From Haemophilus sp. (GTDB lineage: Bacteria > Pseudomonadota > Gammaproteobacteria > Enterobacterales > Pasteurellaceae), in contig JAHZCD010000004.1 in assembly GCA_019423025.1 (NCBI GenBank), forward strand, positions 99,686 through 163,685: a stretch of 64,000 nucleotides of DNA, in the 5' to 3' direction. A program made the position numbers and the translations under genes. Positions 60,051 to 64,000 of this stretch are shown here, in pieces. Positions within the stretch are counted from its first letter, which is position 1. The number at the start of each line of letters is the position of its first letter. The notes under the pieces were generated by a model. It worked only from the letters and a program-made list of their open reading frames with translations. It was not told the DNA's origin and did not search any database.

Positions 60051-60521
60051 ATGCCACGTCGTCGTAGTGTTGAACCACGCAAGATTCTTCCAGATCCGAA
60101 GTTCGGTTCAGAGTTACTTGCAAAATTTATTAATGTATTAATGGTAGACGGTAAAAAATCCGTTGCTGAAACCATCGTTTACGGTGCGTTAGACAAACTT
60201 GCAGAACGCACAGGTAAAGAACCTTTAGAAGCATTTGAAATTGCACTTGAAAACGTTCGCCCAACTGTTGAGGTTAAATCTCGTCGTGTTGGTGGTTCTA
60301 CTTACCAAGTGCCAGTTGAAGTACGTCCAGTTCGTCGTAACGCATTAGGCATGCGTTGGATCGTTGAAGCTGCACGTAAACGCGGTGATAAATCAATGGC
60401 TTTACGTCTTGCAAATGAATTATCTGATGCATCAGATAACAAAGGTGCAGCAGTGAAAAAACGTGAAGACGTTCACCGTATGGCTGAAGCTAACAAAGCA
60501 TTTGCTCACTTCCGTTGGTAA
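60051..60521 (+). CDS. rpsG: 30S ribosomal protein S7
   Basis: A 156-aa S7 that nucleates 3'-domain assembly of 16S rRNA and, in E. coli, represses its own operon. Seen: MPRRRSVEPRKILPDP at the start and VGGSTYQVPVEVRP. ATG 60051 follows CGGAG; the longer frame from 60012 is not used. The 146-bp gap after rpsL carries an uptake signal near 59987. Confidence 0.96.
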   Translation: MPRRRSVEPRKILPDPKFGSELLAKFINVLMVDGKKSVAETIVYGALDKLAERTGKEPLEAFEIALENVRPTVEVKSRRVGGSTYQVPVEVRPVRRNALGMRWIVEAARKRGDKSMALRLANELSDASDNKGAAVKKREDVHRMAEANKAFAHFRW

Positions 60522-60540
60522 TACGCTTTTAAAATTTAAG

Positions 60541-60561
60541 GGCTTCATCCTCGATGAAGCC
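60541..60561 (+). terminator. Hairpin between rpsG and fusA
   Basis: GGCTTCAT-CCTCG-ATGAAGCC, an 8-bp stem without a proper T-run, in the 84-bp rpsG-fusA gap. It is likely an attenuator or mRNA-processing hairpin, since fusA is in the same operon. Confidence 0.5.
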
Positions 60562-60605
60562 TTACCCTTATATAAACAGATATTAAACTTAACAAGGTTA
60601 TAATA

Positions 60606-62708
60606 ATGGCTCGTACAACCCCTATTGAAAGATATCGTAATATCGGTATTAGTGCGCACATTGATGCTGGTAAAACTACTACCACTGAACGTATCTTATT
60701 CTACACTGGTGTAAGTCACAAAATTGGTGAAGTACACGATGGTGCAGCGACAATGGACTGGATGGAACAGGAACAAGAGCGTGGTATTACCATTACCTCT
60801 GCGGCAACTACCGCATTCTGGTCTGGTATGTCACAACAGTTCCCACAACACCGTATCAACGTTATCGATACCCCGGGACACGTAGACTTTACTGTTGAAG
60901 TAGAACGTTCTATGCGTGTTCTTGATGGTGCGGTAATGGTTTACTGTGCGGTTGGTGGCGTTCAACCTCAGTCTGAAACTGTATGGCGTCAAGCTAACAA
61001 ATATCAAGTTCCACGTATTGCGTTCGTAAACAAAATGGACCGTACTGGTGCTAACTTCTTACGTGTTGTTGAACAACTTAAAACTCGTTTAGGTGCTAAC
61101 GCTGTTCCTCTTCAACTTCCAATCGGTGCAGAAGAAAGCTTCACTGGTGTTGTTGATTTGATCAAAATGAAAGCGATTAACTGGAACGAAGCAGACCAAG
61201 GTATGACCTTCACTTATGAAGATATTCCTGCAGATATGCAAGCAGCTTGTGAAGAATGGCGTCAAAACCTTGTTGATGCAGCAGCTGAAGCAACTGAAGA
61301 ATTAATGGAAAAATATCTTGGTGGTGAAGAGTTAAGCGAAGAAGAAATCAAAGCAGGTCTTCGTCAACGCGTATTAGCAAACGAAATCATCTTGGTAACT
61401 TGTGGTTCAGCATTCAAAAACAAAGGTGTTCAAGCAATGCTTGATGCGGTTGTTGAATACTTACCAGCACCAACTGATATTCCAGCAATCAAAGGTATCA
61501 ATCCAGATGAAACTGAAGGTGAACGTCACGCAAGCGATGATGAGCCGTTCTCTTCATTAGCATTCAAAATTGCAACTGACCCATTCGTAGGTAACTTAAC
61601 CTTCTTCCGTGTGTACTCAGGTGTAATTAACTCTGGTGATACAGTATTAAACTCTGTACGTCAAAAACGTGAACGTTTTGGTCGTATCGTACAAATGCAC
61701 GCTAATAAACGTGAAGAGATCAAAGAAGTTCGTGCGGGCGATATCGCTGCAGCAATCGGCTTAAAAGATGTAACTACGGGTGATACATTATGTGCAATCG
61801 AAGCACCAATCATCCTTGAGCGTATGGAATTCCCAGAGCCAGTAATCTCTGTAGCAGTAGAACCTAAAACTAAAGCTGACCAAGAAAAAATGGGTCTTGC
61901 ATTAGGTCGTCTTGCTCAAGAAGACCCTTCATTCCGTGTTCACACTGATGAAGAATCTGGTGAAACCATTATTTCTGGTATGGGTGAGTTACACTTAGAC
62001 ATCATCGTTGACCGTATGAAACGTGAGTTCAAAGTGGAAGCTAATATCGGTAAACCACAAGTATCTTACCGTGAAACTATCCGCACTCGTGTTAACGATG
62101 TGGAAGGTAAACACGCAAAACAATCTGGTGGTCGCGGTCAATATGGTCACGTTGTTATTGACTTATACCCATTAGATCCAGAAGGTCCTGGTTACGAATT
62201 TGTAAACGAAATCAAAGGTGGTGTAATCCCTGGTGAATACATTCCTGCAGTTGATAAAGGTATCCAAGAACAGCTTAAATCTGGTCCATTAGCGGGTTAT
62301 CCGGTAGTAGATATTGGTGTACGTTTACACTTCGGTTCATACCATGATGTTGACTCATCAGAATTAGCGTTTAAATTAGCAGCTTCTTTAGCATTTAAAG
62401 CAGCGTTCGCTAAAGCAAACCCAGTTCTACTTGAGCCAATCATGAAAGTTGAAGTAGAAACTCCACCTGAGTATGTGGGTGATGTAATCGGTGACTTAAG
62501 CCGTCGTCGTGCTATGGTTAACGGTCAAGAAGCGAACGAATTCGTTGTTAAAATCGATGCAGAAGTTCCACTTTCTGAAATGTTCGGTTATGCAACAGAC
62601 TTACGTTCACAAACTCAAGGTCGTGCATCATACTCAATGGAACCGTTAAAATATGCTGAAGCGCCAACAAGTGTTGCTGCTGCAGTAATTGAAGCGCGTA
62701 AAAAATAA
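60606..62708 (+). CDS. fusA: Elongation factor G
   Basis: A 700-aa translational GTPase for translocation and ribosome recycling. Seen: G1 AHIDAGKTT, G3 DTPGHVDF, G4 NKMDRTG, and domains II-V with GRGQYGHVVIDLYP in domain IV. Full length for EF-G. Confidence 0.97.
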   Translation: MARTTPIERYRNIGISAHIDAGKTTTTERILFYTGVSHKIGEVHDGAATMDWMEQEQERGITITSAATTAFWSGMSQQFPQHRINVIDTPGHVDFTVEVERSMRVLDGAVMVYCAVGGVQPQSETVWRQANKYQVPRIAFVNKMDRTGANFLRVVEQLKTRLGANAVPLQLPIGAEESFTGVVDLIKMKAINWNEADQGMTFTYEDIPADMQAACEEWRQNLVDAAAEATEELMEKYLGGEELSEEEIKAGLRQRVLANEIILVTCGSAFKNKGVQAMLDAVVEYLPAPTDIPAIKGINPDETEGERHASDDEPFSSLAFKIATDPFVGNLTFFRVYSGVINSGDTVLNSVRQKRERFGRIVQMHANKREEIKEVRAGDIAAAIGLKDVTTGDTLCAIEAPIILERMEFPEPVISVAVEPKTKADQEKMGLALGRLAQEDPSFRVHTDEESGETIISGMGELHLDIIVDRMKREFKVEANIGKPQVSYRETIRTRVNDVEGKHAKQSGGRGQYGHVVIDLYPLDPEGPGYEFVNEIKGGVIPGEYIPAVDKGIQEQLKSGPLAGYPVVDIGVRLHFGSYHDVDSSELAFKLAASLAFKAAFAKANPVLLEPIMKVEVETPPEYVGDVIGDLSRRRAMVNGQEANEFVVKIDAEVPLSEMFGYATDLRSQTQGRASYSMEPLKYAEAPTSVAAAVIEARKK

Positions 62709-62724
62709 TTTTTTGTAACAATCC

Positions 62725-62752
62725 GCTCTATAAGTCGAATGGCTTATAGAGC
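62725..62752 (+). terminator. Hairpin between fusA and tuf
   Basis: GCTCTATAAG-TCGAATGG-CTTATAGAGC, a perfect 10-bp stem followed by ATTTTCTA, in the 65-bp fusA-tuf gap. It may attenuate transcription or fix an mRNA end. Confidence 0.5.
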
Positions 62753-62773
62753 ATTTTCTAGGAAACTAAACAA

Positions 62774-63958
62774 ATGTCTAAAGAAAAATTTGAACGTACA
62801 AAACCGCACGTAAACGTGGGTACAATCGGCCACGTTGACCACGGTAAAACAACTTTAACAGCAGCAATCACAACCGTATTAGCAAAACACTACGGTGGTG
62901 CAGCTCGTGCATTCGACCAAATCGATAACGCGCCAGAAGAAAAAGCGCGTGGTATCACAATCAACACCTCACACGTTGAATACGATACTCCAACTCGTCA
63001 CTACGCACACGTTGACTGCCCAGGACACGCGGACTATGTTAAAAACATGATTACCGGTGCGGCGCAAATGGACGGTGCAATTTTAGTAGTAGCAGCAACA
63101 GATGGTCCTATGCCACAAACTCGTGAGCACATCTTATTAGGTCGCCAAGTAGGTGTACCTTACATCATCGTATTCTTAAACAAATGCGACATGGTAGATG
63201 ACGAAGAGTTATTAGAATTAGTAGAAATGGAAGTTCGTGAACTTCTTTCTCAATATGACTTCCCTGGTGACGATACTCCAATCGTACGTGGTTCTGCATT
63301 ACAAGCATTAAACGGCGTTGCAGAATGGGAAGAAAAAATCCTTGAGTTAGCAAACCACTTAGATACTTACATTCCTGAGCCAGAGCGTGCAATTGACCAA
63401 CCGTTCCTTCTTCCAATCGAAGACGTGTTCTCAATTTCAGGTCGTGGTACAGTAGTAACAGGTCGTGTTGAGCGTGGTATCATCCGTACTGGTGATGAAG
63501 TTGAAATCGTTGGTATCAAACCAACTACAAAAACAACAGTAACTGGTGTTGAAATGTTCCGTAAATTACTTGACGAAGGTCGTGCAGGTGAAAACATCGG
63601 TGCATTATTACGTGGTACTAAACGTGAAGAAATCGAACGTGGTCAAGTATTAGCGAAACCAGGTTCAATCACTCCACACACTGACTTCGAATCAGAAGTT
63701 TACGTATTATCAAAAGATGAAGGTGGTCGTCACACTCCATTCTTCAAAGGTTACCGTCCACAGTTCTATTTCCGTACAACTGACGTAACTGGTACAATCG
63801 AGTTACCAGAAGGCGTGGAAATGGTAATGCCTGGTGATAACATCAAAATGACAGTAAGCTTAATCCACCCAATCGCGATGGACCAAGGTTTACGTTTCGC
63901 AATCCGTGAAGGTGGCCGTACAGTAGGTGCTGGTGTTGTTGCGAAAATCATCAAATAA
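62774..63958 (+). CDS. tuf: Elongation factor Tu
   Basis: A 394-aa GTPase that carries aminoacyl-tRNA to the ribosome. Seen: VDHGKTTLTAA (G1), DCPGHADYVKNM (G3), NKCDMVDDEE (G4), and VEMFRKLLDEG and GRTVGAGVVAKI in domains II-III. Last gene of the str operon here; 42 bases to the window end show no gene. Confidence 0.97.
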   Translation: MSKEKFERTKPHVNVGTIGHVDHGKTTLTAAITTVLAKHYGGAARAFDQIDNAPEEKARGITINTSHVEYDTPTRHYAHVDCPGHADYVKNMITGAAQMDGAILVVAATDGPMPQTREHILLGRQVGVPYIIVFLNKCDMVDDEELLELVEMEVRELLSQYDFPGDDTPIVRGSALQALNGVAEWEEKILELANHLDTYIPEPERAIDQPFLLPIEDVFSISGRGTVVTGRVERGIIRTGDEVEIVGIKPTTKTTVTGVEMFRKLLDEGRAGENIGALLRGTKREEIERGQVLAKPGSITPHTDFESEVYVLSKDEGGRHTPFFKGYRPQFYFRTTDVTGTIELPEGVEMVMPGDNIKMTVSLIHPIAMDQGLRFAIREGGRTVGAGVVAKIIK

Positions 63959-64000
63959 TTGATGTATTAACTGTAACAAGTTAGATTAAGAAGGCGTATC

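Overview
The window looks like a chromosomal segment of a Haemophilus-type Pasteurellaceae, most like Haemophilus parainfluenzae or a close relative. The strongest sign is the 9-mer AAGTGCGGT (or its complement), the Haemophilus DNA-uptake signal. I counted it roughly fifty times by eye; about 0.5 copies are expected by chance in 64 kb on two strands. Gene orders such as slyX/fkpA/yheO/tusDCB, hemCDXY opposite cyaA, ilvC/ilvY, envC/gpmA, waaA-coaD, nadR, the FMN riboswitch before ribB and rpsL-rpsG-fusA-tuf fit the same group.

Layout. 1-0.9 kb: the 5' part of a PD-(D/E)XK nuclease-like gene running off the left edge, with a broken ORF remnant overlapping its start. 0.9-5.2 kb: a locus resembling E. 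coli yjhBC (nanXY), which handles anhydro/dehydrated sialic acids, with a FadR-type GntR regulator and a second, atypical Gfo/Idh/MocA protein. 5.4-10.8 kb: a DASS-type anion/Na+ symporter and a four-gene polyamine/iron-type ABC importer. CRP-like boxes lie before nanX, the symporter and the ABC operon, and cyaA (adenylate cyclase) is also in the window. 10.9-13.7 kb: slyX, fkpA, yheO and tusDCB (tRNA 2-thiolation). 13.7-16.6 kb: an accessory patch holding a small membrane protein, an AT-rich orphan TPR plus DUF2971-like protein, and a T4 endonuclease V-like UV-repair glycosylase. 16.6-19.6 kb: an amino-acid ABC importer with a lipoprotein binding protein.

19.7-31.4 kb: hemCDXY, cyaA, narP, yibQ-envC, gpmA and an exported lysine-rich protein. 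31.4-39.3 kb: rluE, an autotransporter, ilvC/ilvY, a RarD-like exporter, a rhodanese and a luciferase-like oxidoreductase. 39.4-53.5 kb: the ABC-F protein YheS, yrdD-tsaC-aroE-tag, lptD, xerC with a GNAT gene, tpiA, an LPS glucosyltransferase, waaA-coaD-lipoprotein and rep. 53.6-64 kb: three tRNA genes, nadR with a phosphoesterase, FMN riboswitch-ribB, dusA, a ClC antiporter and the str operon.

Most of the window is conserved core. Best leads for new biology: the nanXY-like locus with its ETP-motif paralogue, the TPR-DUF2971 orphan, the edge nuclease gene, the exported histone-like protein, and the concentration of uptake sequences in signal-peptide codons and in the FMN riboswitch. No prophage, insertion sequence, integrase of a mobile element or CRISPR array was seen. 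The only stretch over 300 bases without a gene (55787-56176) is the riboswitch leader.
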